64,000 nt of DNA from Echinicola rosea. Its GTDB lineage: Bacteria; Bacteroidota; Bacteroidia; Cytophagales; Cyclobacteriaceae. The stretch is from positions 253,501-317,500 of the forward strand of contig NZ_CP040106.1 in the NCBI RefSeq assembly GCF_005281475.1, in the 5' to 3' direction. A program made the position numbers and the translations under genes. Shown here piece by piece: positions 29,122 through 39,203 of this stretch. Each line of letters opens with the position of its first letter. The first letter of the stretch is position 1. Below the pieces are notes generated by a model. The model was given only the letters and a program-made list of their open reading frames with translations. It was not told where the DNA came from and made no database searches.

Positions 29122-32100
29122 ATGACTCAAACTTTACGCAAGTTAAGGGTCCTCATGCTGTGCCTATTTTTTTCTGTCAGTTGGCAGATGGCCGCATTTG
29201 GGCAAGAAAAAGAAGTGACTGGTAATGTCATTTCCTCCGAAGACAAACAGCCCCTACCCGGTGTGTCTGTTTTGGTACAAGGCACCACCAAGGGCGCAAT
29301 CACCGACCTGGATGGTAATTTTAGCATCAACCTCAATGAAGGCGAAAACGTACTTACCTTTTCGTTCATCGGGTTTGAGACCAAAAATGTAGCTGTCGGA
29401 AATCAAACCGAAATCTCAGTTACTCTGTCCCCTGACATGCAAGCCCTCGAAGAGGTCGTGGTAGTAGGGTACGGTGAACAAAAGAAAGAGACGGTTACCG
29501 GTGCTGTGGCCGCAGTAAAAGGAACGGAACTGGCCAAATCCCCGGCCACAAACATCTCCAACTCTATCGCTGGCCGTATGCCGGGAGTAGTAGCGGTAAA
29601 CCGCAGTGGTGAGCCTGGCTATGACGGTTCCGGAATCCGTATTCGTGGCTCCAACACCCTTGGCAACAACGACGCCTTGATCGTTATCGACGGCATCCCG
29701 GCCAGGGCAGGCGGTTTCGAGCGGCTGAACCCTAACGACATCGAAAGCATCTCTGTACTAAAAGATGCTTCTGCGGCCATTTATGGTTCCAGGGCAGCAA
29801 ATGGCGTAATTTTGGTCACCACCAAACGGGGACGGTCCGGCAAGCCTGAACTGTCCTATCAATTTAACCAAGGGTGGGGACAGCCCACCGTCATACCGGA
29901 TCTGGCCAATGCCGCACAATATGCTGAAATGCTAAACGACCTGAGTGTTTATGAACTTCCAGTGAACGAGTGGGAAGCGGCACACCAAGCCTACAACAAC
30001 ACAGGCGTATATACCCGACCAAACGGACAAGAAAGGGCCGCTCCCTACACCCCTGAGGACATTGCGGCTTATCAGGCAGGTAACGACCCTTGGAATTACC
30101 CCAATACCGATTGGTATGATGCCACCCTAAAGGAGTGGTCTCCACAAGTACGGCATAATCTCCAACTCGTGGGTGGCAGTGAGAACGTAAAATACCTGGC
30201 CTCCCTTGGCTATCAAAACCAAGATGCTTACTACAAAAACTCCGCCACTGGCTACAAACAGTACGACCTGAGGATTAACCTTGACGCCAAGATCAACGAT
30301 TTTATCAGTCTGAAAATTGGCGTTTTGGGAAGGGAAGAATTCCGGTTTTTCCCCACCAGAGGTGCTGGTGCCATCTTCCGTATGCAAATGCGCGGGAAGC
30401 CCAACCAACCGGCCTTCTGGCCAAACGGACTGCCAGGACCGGACATCGAAAACGGTGAAAACCCCGTGGTCATCACCACCAATGCTACCGGATATGATCG
30501 AGACAAAAGAGATTACTTCCAATCCAATGGTGAGCTGACCATCAAAATCCCAGGGGTAGAAGGCCTGAAATTTGTCGGTACCGCTGCGGTGGATAAACTC
30601 TCAAGAGACCTTAAAAGGTGGGAAACCCCTTGGACCCTCTATGAACGTGGAACGGGCTTTGAAGAAGATGGGGTAACTCCTGTCCTCGTACCCAGCCAAA
30701 GGGGGCCTGCTGATCCAAGGCTGAGACAAGAACATTTCAACCAATTGAACATCCTTCTGGGCGGTGTTCTTTCTTACGAAAAGACGTTCAATGAAGCCCA
30801 TAAATTGAATATTCTCGCCGGTACCAACCGCGAGACCGAAGAAGGCGATAATTTCAATGCCTTCAGAAGGTACTACATCTCTACGGCCATTGATCAGCTT
30901 TTTGCCGGCGGGGAACTGGAAAAAGACAACGGCGGTGGTGCCTATGAGCGCGCAAGGCTGAATTATTTCGGAAGGGTAGCCTATAATTACAAGGAAAAAT
31001 ACCTCGCCGAATTCCTGTGGAGATATGATGCTTCCTACATCTTCCCTGAGGACACGCGATTCGGCTTCTTTCCCGGCATCATGCTGGGCTGGGTAGCCTC
31101 TGAAGAGGATTTCTTTAAACAAGCCATTCCGGGACTGGAATTCTTCAAGATCCGTGGTAGCTGGGGGCAGATGGGGAATGACCAAGTCTATTTTGATTCC
31201 AACGGTGATGGAACCCAGACCCTTCAGGAATACCAATTCTTGGGCACTTATGGATTTGACAGCTATATCATTGATGGTACCGAAACCAAAACCCTTTATG
31301 AAACAAGGGTACCAAATACTTCCATTACCTGGGAGATCGCCAATAACGCCAACATCGGAATAGAAGGTCAGTTGCTGGATGGAAAGATCTTCTTCGAGTT
31401 TGATTATTTCTATAACAAACGAACCAACATCCTTTGGAGAAAAAATGCTTCTGTACCGCAAACCACCGGCATCAGCTTACCTGCCGAGAACATCGGCGAA
31501 GTGGCCAACTCCGGCTTCGATGCCTTGATGGGCTACCGCGGCAGGACCAACGGCGGCTTTAACTACAGCGTCAGTGTAAACGGTGGCTATGCCAAAAACA
31601 AAATCCTTTTCTGGGATGAACCGCCAGGGGCTGAAGAATGGCAAAAATCAACGGGCAAGCCCATGAATACGTTCTTGGTGTACCAATACGATGGTGTATT
31701 CCCGGACCAGGAATCTATCGACAACGAAGAACTGGATTACTCTGCCATCACCAACGAACTCCGTCCTGGGGACATGAAATATGTCGATTATGATGGCGAT
31801 GGACTCATCACACCTGATGACCGTGTGCGAATGGACCAAAACAACATCCCGTTGTTCCAAGGCGGCATGAACATCACGGCTTCTTATAAAAACTTTGACC
31901 TGTCCATCCTCCTACAAGGAGCTTTTGGTGCTCGACAGTACGTTAGCGCGGGTGAATCAGGAAACATCGGAAACTACCTACTGGACATTTATGAAAACAG
32001 ATGGACAGTGGACAATCCAAGCAGCGAACACCCAAGGATCGCCAATAGAAGTGACCAATATTACTCCAATGGCAATACCTATTGGTTTAGACAAGCCGAT

Positions 32101-32316
32101 TACATCCGATTGAAAAACTTTGAGATCGGATACACCCTTCCATTGGAAGTCGGAGAAAAAGTGGGCATCAAAAACCTACGGATTTTTGCCAATGGCCTGA
32201 ACTTGTTCAACATCATGAACAAACTGGAAGTAATGGATCCTGAATCATCCAACTCCACTGGCCAATATTATCCGCAGGCAAGAGTAATCAACACAGGACT
32301 ATCGGTGACCTTTTAA
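29122..32316 (+). CDS. SusC/RagA-type TonB-dependent outer-membrane transporter
   Basis: A 1064-residue TonB-dependent importer of the SusC class that forms a lidded channel with its SusD partner. It has a signal peptide (residues about 1-27, ending AAFGQ), an N-terminal carboxypeptidase-like domain (VTGNVISSEDKQPLPGVSVL), the SusC signature around residue 110 (EEVVVVGYGEQKKETVTGAV), a plug domain with GIRIRGSNTLGNNDALIVID and ISVLKDASAAIYGSRAANGV, and a C-terminal beta-barrel ending in GLSVTF. It leads a four-gene locus with 13 bases to susD. No sigma/anti-sigma pair or hybrid sensor flanks the locus, and no carbohydrate-active enzyme is present, so the imported substrate cannot be read from context. 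Confidence 0.95.
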   Translation: MTQTLRKLRVLMLCLFFSVSWQMAAFGQEKEVTGNVISSEDKQPLPGVSVLVQGTTKGAITDLDGNFSINLNEGENVLTFSFIGFETKNVAVGNQTEISVTLSPDMQALEEVVVVGYGEQKKETVTGAVAAVKGTELAKSPATNISNSIAGRMPGVVAVNRSGEPGYDGSGIRIRGSNTLGNNDALIVIDGIPARAGGFERLNPNDIESISVLKDASAAIYGSRAANGVILVTTKRGRSGKPELSYQFNQGWGQPTVIPDLANAAQYAEMLNDLSVYELPVNEWEAAHQAYNNTGVYTRPNGQERAAPYTPEDIAAYQAGNDPWNYPNTDWYDATLKEWSPQVRHNLQLVGGSENVKYLASLGYQNQDAYYKNSATGYKQYDLRINLDAKINDFISLKIGVLGREEFRFFPTRGAGAIFRMQMRGKPNQPAFWPNGLPGPDIENGENPVVITTNATGYDRDKRDYFQSNGELTIKIPGVEGLKFVGTAAVDKLSRDLKRWETPWTLYERGTGFEEDGVTPVLVPSQRGPADPRLRQEHFNQLNILLGGVLSYEKTFNEAHKLNILAGTNRETEEGDNFNAFRRYYISTAIDQLFAGGELEKDNGGGAYERARLNYFGRVAYNYKEKYLAEFLWRYDASYIFPEDTRFGFFPGIMLGWVASEEDFFKQAIPGLEFFKIRGSWGQMGNDQVYFDSNGDGTQTLQEYQFLGTYGFDSYIIDGTETKTLYETRVPNTSITWEIANNANIGIEGQLLDGKIFFEFDYFYNKRTNILWRKNASVPQTTGISLPAENIGEVANSGFDALMGYRGRTNGGFNYSVSVNGGYAKNKILFWDEPPGAEEWQKSTGKPMNTFLVYQYDGVFPDQESIDNEELDYSAITNELRPGDMKYVDYDGDGLITPDDRVRMDQNNIPLFQGGMNITASYKNFDLSILLQGAFGARQYVSAGESGNIGNYLLDIYENRWTVDNPSSEHPRIANRSDQYYSNGNTYWFRQADYIRLKNFEIGYTLPLEVGEKVGIKNLRIFANGLNLFNIMNKLEVMDPESSNSTGQYYPQARVINTGLSVTF

Positions 32317-32329
32317 TTCCTAAACTGAC

Positions 32330-34198
32330 ATGAAAATGAACAAATTCAAAAATATAACCTATCTGTGCCTCATCGCAGTCAGCTTATGGATATTTTCCAG
32401 TTGTAATGCTGATTTTGTCAATACCAGCCCACTGGATGAGGTATCAGAAGAAGATGTATGGTCGGATCCGGCACTGGCCGAAGCAGCGGTCACAGGCACC
32501 TATGTAGGCTTGGGCCAAGGCGGCTTTGACGAACAAATGCTCGCCTCACTTACCGATGAAGCCATCTTTACCCACCCGGGCAGAGACATCACGGTCATTA
32601 CGGAATCCAGGTCAAACCCTGCTGCCCCTGGATGGATCAACAACACCCTCGAATGGGGCAATATGTATAGTTATATCCGCGCCTGTAATGTGGCCATCGA
32701 GAATCTAACGGATCCATTGCTGACAGATCAGGATTTGGTGGACCGCCTCATGGGGGAAGCCAAGTTTATGCGGGCCTATTACAGCCATCAGCTTTTGCGC
32801 TATTACGGTGGTTTCCCGATTGTGGACAGGGCTTATGAGTTGGGCGAAGAATCCTACGAAATCCCCCGGAATACCTGGGAGGAGTGTATCAACTTCATCG
32901 TAGGTGACCTTGACGAAGCAGCCACATTGCTGGAAGGAAAATCCATGGATTCTGGCAGAGCAAGCAGAATGGCTGCCTTGGCCCTCAAATCCAGGGTACT
33001 GCTTTATGCAGCCAGTGACCTCCACGATATCCCTACGGCTTCCAGTCAATCCAGCTTGATTTCCGGTTATGCCAATCCCGAATACTTGGGCTACACTTCC
33101 GGCGATCGCATGTCCAGATGGCAACGGGCAAAAGATGCCGCCAAAGCGGTCTTGGACAATGACGAAGGCAACTTGCTTAACCTTTCGGGGCCCGTTTCCC
33201 ATGAAGAAGGCATTCAGAACTACATGAACAACTCTCTTTCCAAAAATGGCGGAGAAGAAGAACTGATCTTTGCTCGGTATTTCATCAATGCCAAACAGGA
33301 AAACGGGGGACGTCAAGGGCTCTTCAACGGCCCCAACGGCTATAACAACTGGGCCGGGAATACGCCCATCCAGCACTTTGTGGATGACTATGAAATGATG
33401 GACGGCACCGAGTTTGACTGGGACAATCCGGAACATGCAGAAGCGCCTTACGAAAACCGGGATGCCCGTTTCTACGCTTCCTTGCTCTATGATGGTGCCC
33501 AATGGAAGCCAAGATCTTCTGCCAATCAGCCTAAAGACCCGTTAGGACAAATCCAAACGGGCCAATACGAAATCATACAGAACGGATCGGTAGAAACCCA
33601 CTTTGGCCTGGATACTCGAAATAGTTCTATTGAGGACTGGAATGGATCATATACGGGGTATTATTTTCGCAAATTTATTGACCCCGATCCTTCCATCGTG
33701 GACCAAAACACTTGGCAAGAGATCCCGTGGCCTTTCTTACGCTACACGGAAGCCGTGCTGAATTACGTAGAAGCCTGCATCGAGCTGGGGCAGGAAGAAG
33801 AGGCCCGCACTTGGCTAAACAGGATCCGGTACCGGGTGGGCATGCCTGCCATCAACGACTCCGGGGAGGCTTTGCGGGAGCGCTATAGAAATGAACGTCG
33901 TATCGAAATGGCATACGAAGAACAGCGCTACCATGACTGTCGCCGCTGGATGATCCCGGAAGAGACGCTGGGCAGAAAAGCCAATGGCATCAATATTGTC
34001 GGAGAATTTAAACCCGGCGAAAGCTTGGAACTCTACCGCTATGATCCTGAGATCTACGATTATTCCTATGAGGTCACACCTATTGACCCAGGAAAGGAAA
34101 ACCGGCAATGGCTGGATAAAATGTACTACTTGCCGATTCACCAAAACGAGATGAATAGAAACGCCCAACTCGTCCAAAATCCTGGATACACCGAATAA
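32330..34198 (+). CDS. SusD/RagB-type substrate-binding lipoprotein
   Basis: The surface lipoprotein lid for the preceding SusC. The 622-residue product has a lipoprotein signal with lipobox FSSC (cysteine about residue 26), then CNADFVNTSPLDEVSEEDVW, the usual SusD N-terminus. The TPR-like helices include GEAKFMRAYYSHQLLRYYGG (about residues 140-160). The C-terminal RagB domain has PFLRYTEAVLNYVEACIELG and WLNRIRYRVGMPAI, followed by YRNERRIEMAYEEQRYHDCR, all diagnostic. The ligand-binding loops are too variable to predict the substrate. A strong hairpin lies 28 bases after its stop. Confidence 0.95.
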   Translation: MKMNKFKNITYLCLIAVSLWIFSSCNADFVNTSPLDEVSEEDVWSDPALAEAAVTGTYVGLGQGGFDEQMLASLTDEAIFTHPGRDITVITESRSNPAAPGWINNTLEWGNMYSYIRACNVAIENLTDPLLTDQDLVDRLMGEAKFMRAYYSHQLLRYYGGFPIVDRAYELGEESYEIPRNTWEECINFIVGDLDEAATLLEGKSMDSGRASRMAALALKSRVLLYAASDLHDIPTASSQSSLISGYANPEYLGYTSGDRMSRWQRAKDAAKAVLDNDEGNLLNLSGPVSHEEGIQNYMNNSLSKNGGEEELIFARYFINAKQENGGRQGLFNGPNGYNNWAGNTPIQHFVDDYEMMDGTEFDWDNPEHAEAPYENRDARFYASLLYDGAQWKPRSSANQPKDPLGQIQTGQYEIIQNGSVETHFGLDTRNSSIEDWNGSYTGYYFRKFIDPDPSIVDQNTWQEIPWPFLRYTEAVLNYVEACIELGQEEEARTWLNRIRYRVGMPAINDSGEALRERYRNERRIEMAYEEQRYHDCRRWMIPEETLGRKANGINIVGEFKPGESLELYRYDPEIYDYSYEVTPIDPGKENRQWLDKMYYLPIHQNEMNRNAQLVQNPGYTE

Positions 34199-34225
34199 AC
34201 CCTAACCTATTGTTTTTTGAACTTA

Positions 34226-34269
34226 AAAAAGAATCTGTACCATCACTTTAGATGGTATAGATTCTTTTT
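34226..34269 (+). terminator. Strong hairpin with T-run between susD and the FG-GAP gene
   Basis: A stem of about 19 bp: AAAGAATCTGTACCATC (34228-34244) pairs with GATGGTATAGATTCTTT (34251-34267) with one G-U pair, and is extended by A-T pairs. The loop is ACTTTA, and five T follow the C on the 3' side before TATATTT. It lies 28 bases past the susD stop and 31 bases before the ATG of the next gene. By form it is an intrinsic terminator; by position it probably acts as an attenuator that makes the two downstream genes less expressed than susCD. The A-run on the 5' side means that it could also work in reverse. Confidence 0.75.
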
Positions 34270-34300
34270 ATATTTAAACCCCAAACCCAACAATACCTGT

Positions 34301-37300
34301 ATGCTAAAATTTTACTCCAAATTGGCCTGTATTGGCTTGCTCTGCAGCTTGCTCATAAATTGTAGTCAGCCAGAAGAAAGTTCAGCTCCGGAAAAACCGT
34401 CATTATTTACCCTTCTACCCTCTTCTAAAACAAATGTCTCCTTTGAAAACAAGCTTACCGAAGGGCTGAACACCAATGTCCTGATGTACGAATATTTTTA
34501 CAATGGCGGCGGCGTGGCCATTGGCGATATAAATGGCGACGGGCTGGACGATATCTACTTTTCGGGCAATATGATTCCCAACAAACTTTACCTGAACAAG
34601 GGCCAAATGACATTTGAGGACATCACTGCTAGTTCCGGCACGGCAGGACGCAACGGCCCCTGGAAAACAGGTGTGACCATGGCGGATGTCAATGGTGACG
34701 GCAGACTGGACATCTATGTCTGTTATTCGGGCAACCTAAGACCTGAAAAAAGAAAAAACGAACTTTATATCAATGAGGGCAATAACGAAAACGGCCTTCC
34801 AACATTTTCAGAACAAGCAACAATGTACGGCATAGCCAGTACCTCTACCAGCACCCAAGGGATATTTCTTGACTATGATAAAGATGGAGACCTGGACCTA
34901 TTTCTCCTAAACCACAACCACAAATCTCTTCCGATACTGGATGAAGCCAGTACCACTGCCATCCTAAAGGAAAAAGACCCGGCTGGATCACAGCTATTCA
35001 GGAATGATGATGGCAAATTTACAGAAGTAACTGAAGCCGCAGGGATCCAAAATTCAGCCCTCTCTTATGGGCTCGGCGCTGGAGCTGCGGACATCAATGG
35101 TGACGGATGGACGGACCTGTACATTTGCAATGACTATACCGCTCCGGATTACCTGTACATCAACAACCAAGATGGCACTTTCATCGACCGGATCGGTAGC
35201 AGTATGGGACACACTTCACACTTTTCTATGGGGAACGATGTCGCAGATGTAAACAATGACGGGCTTCCTGACCTCTTTACGCTCGACATGCTTCCTGAAG
35301 ACAACAAACGTCAAAAACTGCTCATGGCACCTGACAATTATGAGAAGTTTGACTTTAAAGTGGACATGGGCTTTCATCATCAATATATGCGAAATATGCT
35401 CCAGGTCAATAATGGCAACAGCACTTTCAGTGAAATCGGTCAGCTATCGGGGATTTCCAATACCGACTGGAGCTGGTCGGCCCAATTTGCAGACTTTGAC
35501 AACGATGGATGGAAGGACCTGTACATCACCAACGGCTACTTACGTGATTACACCAATATGGACTTCCTGAAGTTTATGGGGGACTATGTCCAAAACAATG
35601 ACGGAAACATCCGGCGCCAAAATGTACTGGATCTGGTCAAGCAAATTCCCTCATCCAACCTCCACAATTATATGTTCAAAAACAACGGAGACCTTACCTT
35701 TGACAAGGTGAGCAAAAGCTGGGGGCTGGATTATTCTTCCAATAGCAACGGTGCCGCATATGCAGATCTCGACAATGACGGAGATCTAGACCTGGTAGTA
35801 AACAATATCAACTTGGACGCCTTCATTTTTGAAAATAACGCAGACAAGCAACTCGACCATAACTTCCTGAAAATCGAACTAAAAGGTGAAAAAGGCAATA
35901 AGTACGGTCTGGGCACTCAAATAACGCTTTATGACAACCACCAAACGATGTATCAAGAGCAAATGCCTTCCCGTGGTTATCAATCTAGCGTCTCCCCAGT
36001 CCTCCACTTCGGATTGGGCAAGGACGATTTTATCGATTCTATCCAAGTCAAATGGCTCAGTGGAAAAACCCAAACGGCCCGTAACGTGGAAGCCAACCAA
36101 CTGGTAACCTTCCTAGAGGCCGAAGCAGTAGATGATTCCCCCAACCGCCATGCCCCGACTCCACTCTTTACAGAGACAAGCTCGCCGTTTGAGATCCAAT
36201 TCTCCCAAAACCAGTTGAATGATTTCAAAAGACAGCCATTGATCGTCAATCCACTTTCATTCGAAAGTCCTTCCCTGGCCAAAGCAGATGTCAATGGTGA
36301 TGGCCTGGAGGATATTTTTGTAGGCACGGGGTCAGGTGACATCTCAAAGCTGTTTATTCAACAAATAAACGGGCAATTTATCCCCCAAGGAATAGATGAA
36401 TTTGCCCTAGACAAAGGCAGTGAAGACAGCTACGCTGCTTTTGCGGATGTCAATGGTGATGGATTCACAGACCTATACGTGTGTAGCGGTGGCTATGGCA
36501 ATTTTATGCCTACTGATCCTAAACTCCAAGATCGCCTTTACATAAACGACGGGAAGGGCAATTTCAAGAAACAACCTGCTGCGCTGCCCAAAATGCTCAC
36601 CAGCACCAGTTGCGCTGCCTTTCTAGATGTCAATGGTGATAAAGCACTGGATATTTTTGTGGGAGGAAGGACGGTGCCCGGCAGGTATCCTGAAAAGCCC
36701 CGCAGTTATATCTTAGTCAATGATGGCCAAGGAAACTTTACCGACCAAACCAACGATGTGGCGCCTGCATTGGTCCATCCGGGCATGATCACGGACGCAG
36801 CAATGGCGGACCTGGACGGAGATGGCAAACCTGAACTCCTTACGGTGGGAGAGTGGATGCCGGTTCAGGTATTCACCGTTGGTCAAGGAAAAATGGTAGA
36901 AGTCTCTGACCAGTATTTTGACAAGCAATACCGCGGATGGTGGAATACCATTCATATCGATGACTTCAATGGTGACCAAAAACCCGATCTCATCGTAGGA
37001 AACCAAGGAACCAACACACAAATCCATGCCAATGACGATGAACCTGCCAGTCTCATTTATAAGGATTTTGACCAAAATGGTTCCCTAGACCCCATTTTGT
37101 GCTGTTATATCCTAGGAGAAAATTATCCTTATGTCACCCGGGACGAATTACTGGATCAAATGGCGAAAATGCGTACACGCTTTCCCGATTATAAAAGTTA
37201 TGCAAGTGCTAAAATAAAAGACATTTTCACTGACGAGGAGCTTGAGAACAGTAAAAAACTTACCGCAAACCACTTAACGACAGCCCTCTTCCTAAGCAGC

Positions 37301-37639
37301 GGGGCGAAAAAATTCTCCATGGCCAATTTGCCTATCCAGGCTCAAAACAGCCCTATCATGGCCATCGCCAGTCAAGACATGGACAACGACGGGAACAAAG
37401 ACATACTCCTCTGCGGCAACATCGAAAACGCAAGGTTGCGCTTTGGAAAATATGATGCCAATTATGGCCTCTTGCTTAAAGGCGATGGAAAAGGTAATTT
37501 TATAAGCCTTTCACAGGCCCACGCGGGATTCTCCCTAAAAGGTGACGTAAGAAGCATCATTTCACTTAAAGAGAAGTGGATCTTTGGAATCAATCAAGTA
37601 GGAATCGTCACCTACTCCAAAACGGACAACACCAATTAA
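34301..37639 (+). CDS. FG-GAP/VCBS repeat lipoprotein with ASPIC/UnbV domain
   Basis: A large surface lipoprotein (1112 residues). The ATG at 34301 gives a lipoprotein signal MLKFYSKLACIGLLCSLLIN followed by Cys; an earlier in-frame ATG at 34217 would place the hairpin at 34226-34269 inside the coding sequence and is rejected. Fifteen calcium-loop FG-GAP motifs of the form DxNGDGxxD can be counted, for example DINGDGLDDIYFSGN, DFDNDGWKDLYITNG and DVNGDGFTDLYVCSG. Seven precede and eight follow an ASPIC/UnbV domain (GYQSSVSPVLHFGLGKDDFI, about residues 560-600). This predicts two seven- or eight-bladed beta-propellers, as in CRTAC1-like proteins. It lies next to a vanadium-haloperoxidase-like gene and after susCD; the role is unknown, perhaps ligand binding or adhesion. 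Confidence 0.9.
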   Translation: MLKFYSKLACIGLLCSLLINCSQPEESSAPEKPSLFTLLPSSKTNVSFENKLTEGLNTNVLMYEYFYNGGGVAIGDINGDGLDDIYFSGNMIPNKLYLNKGQMTFEDITASSGTAGRNGPWKTGVTMADVNGDGRLDIYVCYSGNLRPEKRKNELYINEGNNENGLPTFSEQATMYGIASTSTSTQGIFLDYDKDGDLDLFLLNHNHKSLPILDEASTTAILKEKDPAGSQLFRNDDGKFTEVTEAAGIQNSALSYGLGAGAADINGDGWTDLYICNDYTAPDYLYINNQDGTFIDRIGSSMGHTSHFSMGNDVADVNNDGLPDLFTLDMLPEDNKRQKLLMAPDNYEKFDFKVDMGFHHQYMRNMLQVNNGNSTFSEIGQLSGISNTDWSWSAQFADFDNDGWKDLYITNGYLRDYTNMDFLKFMGDYVQNNDGNIRRQNVLDLVKQIPSSNLHNYMFKNNGDLTFDKVSKSWGLDYSSNSNGAAYADLDNDGDLDLVVNNINLDAFIFENNADKQLDHNFLKIELKGEKGNKYGLGTQITLYDNHQTMYQEQMPSRGYQSSVSPVLHFGLGKDDFIDSIQVKWLSGKTQTARNVEANQLVTFLEAEAVDDSPNRHAPTPLFTETSSPFEIQFSQNQLNDFKRQPLIVNPLSFESPSLAKADVNGDGLEDIFVGTGSGDISKLFIQQINGQFIPQGIDEFALDKGSEDSYAAFADVNGDGFTDLYVCSGGYGNFMPTDPKLQDRLYINDGKGNFKKQPAALPKMLTSTSCAAFLDVNGDKALDIFVGGRTVPGRYPEKPRSYILVNDGQGNFTDQTNDVAPALVHPGMITDAAMADLDGDGKPELLTVGEWMPVQVFTVGQGKMVEVSDQYFDKQYRGWWNTIHIDDFNGDQKPDLIVGNQGTNTQIHANDDEPASLIYKDFDQNGSLDPILCCYILGENYPYVTRDELLDQMAKMRTRFPDYKSYASAKIKDIFTDEELENSKKLTANHLTTALFLSSGAKKFSMANLPIQAQNSPIMAIASQDMDNDGNKDILLCGNIENARLRFGKYDANYGLLLKGDGKGNFISLSQAHAGFSLKGDVRSIISLKEKWIFGINQVGIVTYSKTDNTN

Positions 37640-37648
37640 CCCCTGATC

Positions 37649-39004
37649 ATGATGAAAGCAATCCGTTATTTTCTTGCTTTAATAGCGCTCTTTAGTGCCG
37701 CAATAAGCTGCAATACTGACAAAAAAAACATACCTGAACTGCCCGCGAAGTATATTGGTGAGGTCACACAGGAGATGACCGAGCTGATGATTCATGATGT
37801 CACCAATCCTCCTTTGGCGGCCAGGTTCTTTTCGTATGCCTGCATCACAGGCTATGAGATTGTGTCTCAAAACGACAGTTCACTGGCTGGTTTACACGGC
37901 ATCATCAATCAGTATCCGAACATCAAAAAACCGGACACTTTTCCTGCCCAGTCCTACCAGCTCAGTGCCGTACTGGGTATGATCCAGACGGCTAAAACCA
38001 TCCAACCTTCAGGAACAGAACTACAAACTTTCGAAGATGCTTTACTGGATAGCTGTAGGAAGATGGGCTTTTCAGAAGAGACAATTCACCAGTCCTTGGC
38101 CTACGGCAAAGCCATGACCAAAGCAATCTTAAACTATGCCAAAACTGATGGCTACACCCTTATCAGCAACTACCCACGCTATACCCCACTGGGCACGCCG
38201 GGAAGTTGGTACCCGACTCCTCCTGGGTACTTTGCACCTGTAGAGCCTTATTTTGATACTGTCAGACCTTTTTTCCTGGATTCTGCCGCACAGTTCAAAC
38301 CACTTGCGCCCGTAGCCTTTTCGGAAGCAAAGGATTCTGAGTTCTACAAAATCACCAAAGAGGTATATGATGTGGAAATGTCCGAAACAAACAAGGAAAT
38401 TGCTGCTTTCTGGGATTGTAATCCCTTTGCCTTACAGGACAATGGCCACCTTATGGTCGGCATGAAAAAAATATCTCCAGGCGCCCATTGGATGGGAATC
38501 ACCAACATCGCCTGCCAAAAAGCGGAACTCTCCTTTACGGAATCCATGAAAATCCAAACGATAATAGCCACTACCTTGATGGATGGATTTATCGCATGTT
38601 GGGATGAAAAATACCGTAGTAACCGCATCCGACCTGAAACGGCCATAAGAAAATACATCGACCCCACGTGGACTCCATTTCTGCAAACGCCGCCGTTTCC
38701 GGAGTACCTCAGTGGTCACTCGACCATCTCCACCGCTGCAGCAGCCATCTTGACGCATTATTTTGGAGACAATTTCAGCTATTCGGACACAGTCGAAGAA
38801 AGGTATGGACTTCAAGCCCGAAACTACACCTCTTTCAATCAAGCAGCCAATGAAGCGGCTATATCAAGGCTATATGGTGGAATACATTTTATGGATGCCA
38901 TCACACGTGGACAGAAACAAGGGAGAGAAGTAGGTGCCTGGATCATCGAAAAGCTACCGCAAAGCGATCTCGGCGTGGCTCAGGCAACAAAAACAAAAAA
39001 TTGA
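37649..39004 (+). CDS. Vanadium-dependent haloperoxidase/PAP2-like lipoprotein
   Basis: A 451-residue lipoprotein (signal ending SAAISC, cysteine about residue 21) of the vanadium haloperoxidase/PAP2 phosphatase superfamily. All oxyanion-binding positions are present with chloroperoxidase-like spacing: Lys321 and Arg328 in KYRSNRIRPE, Ser355-Gly356-His357 in PPFPEYLSGHS, and Arg407 and His413 in SRLYGGIHF. PAP2 acid phosphatases use the same scaffold, but the long sequence and the KxxxxxxRPxE plus GGIHF form favour the haloperoxidase branch. It starts 9 bases after the FG-GAP gene, so the two are probably co-translated. Whether it halogenates, oxidises or dephosphorylates a substrate is not decided by sequence. 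Confidence 0.85.
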   Translation: MMKAIRYFLALIALFSAAISCNTDKKNIPELPAKYIGEVTQEMTELMIHDVTNPPLAARFFSYACITGYEIVSQNDSSLAGLHGIINQYPNIKKPDTFPAQSYQLSAVLGMIQTAKTIQPSGTELQTFEDALLDSCRKMGFSEETIHQSLAYGKAMTKAILNYAKTDGYTLISNYPRYTPLGTPGSWYPTPPGYFAPVEPYFDTVRPFFLDSAAQFKPLAPVAFSEAKDSEFYKITKEVYDVEMSETNKEIAAFWDCNPFALQDNGHLMVGMKKISPGAHWMGITNIACQKAELSFTESMKIQTIIATTLMDGFIACWDEKYRSNRIRPETAIRKYIDPTWTPFLQTPPFPEYLSGHSTISTAAAAILTHYFGDNFSYSDTVEERYGLQARNYTSFNQAANEAAISRLYGGIHFMDAITRGQKQGREVGAWIIEKLPQSDLGVAQATKTKN

Positions 39005-39203
39005 TAATGGCAGGCGCTTCTATATGCGGCACCTAAATGGAGGAAGTAATTCAGTATTATCTATTATAGTCCGGGTAAAGATTTTAGGATTGAAAAAAAG
39101 TCTTCCAAATCTGCCCCCAAATCCCCTAAAGAAGACTTCCTTATTAGCCATTCTAAGAACGGGTAGTTTTACGAAATCAAGTAAATCTTACCTGTTTTAT
39201 TTA
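39005..39203. repeat. Gene-free stretch with an AAGTCTTC/GAAGACTT inverted repeat
   Basis: Arms at 39098-39105 and 39131-39138 flank a C-rich string, CCCCCAAATCCCCTAAA, related in composition to the block at 28289-28320. No gene is visible; frames across this region have no family features. Confidence 0.4.

Noticed and set aside
34217..34300. Longer start for the FG-GAP gene
   Set aside because: It would place the 19-bp hairpin inside the coding region and put 28 residues before a clean lipoprotein signal; the ATG at 34301 is better.
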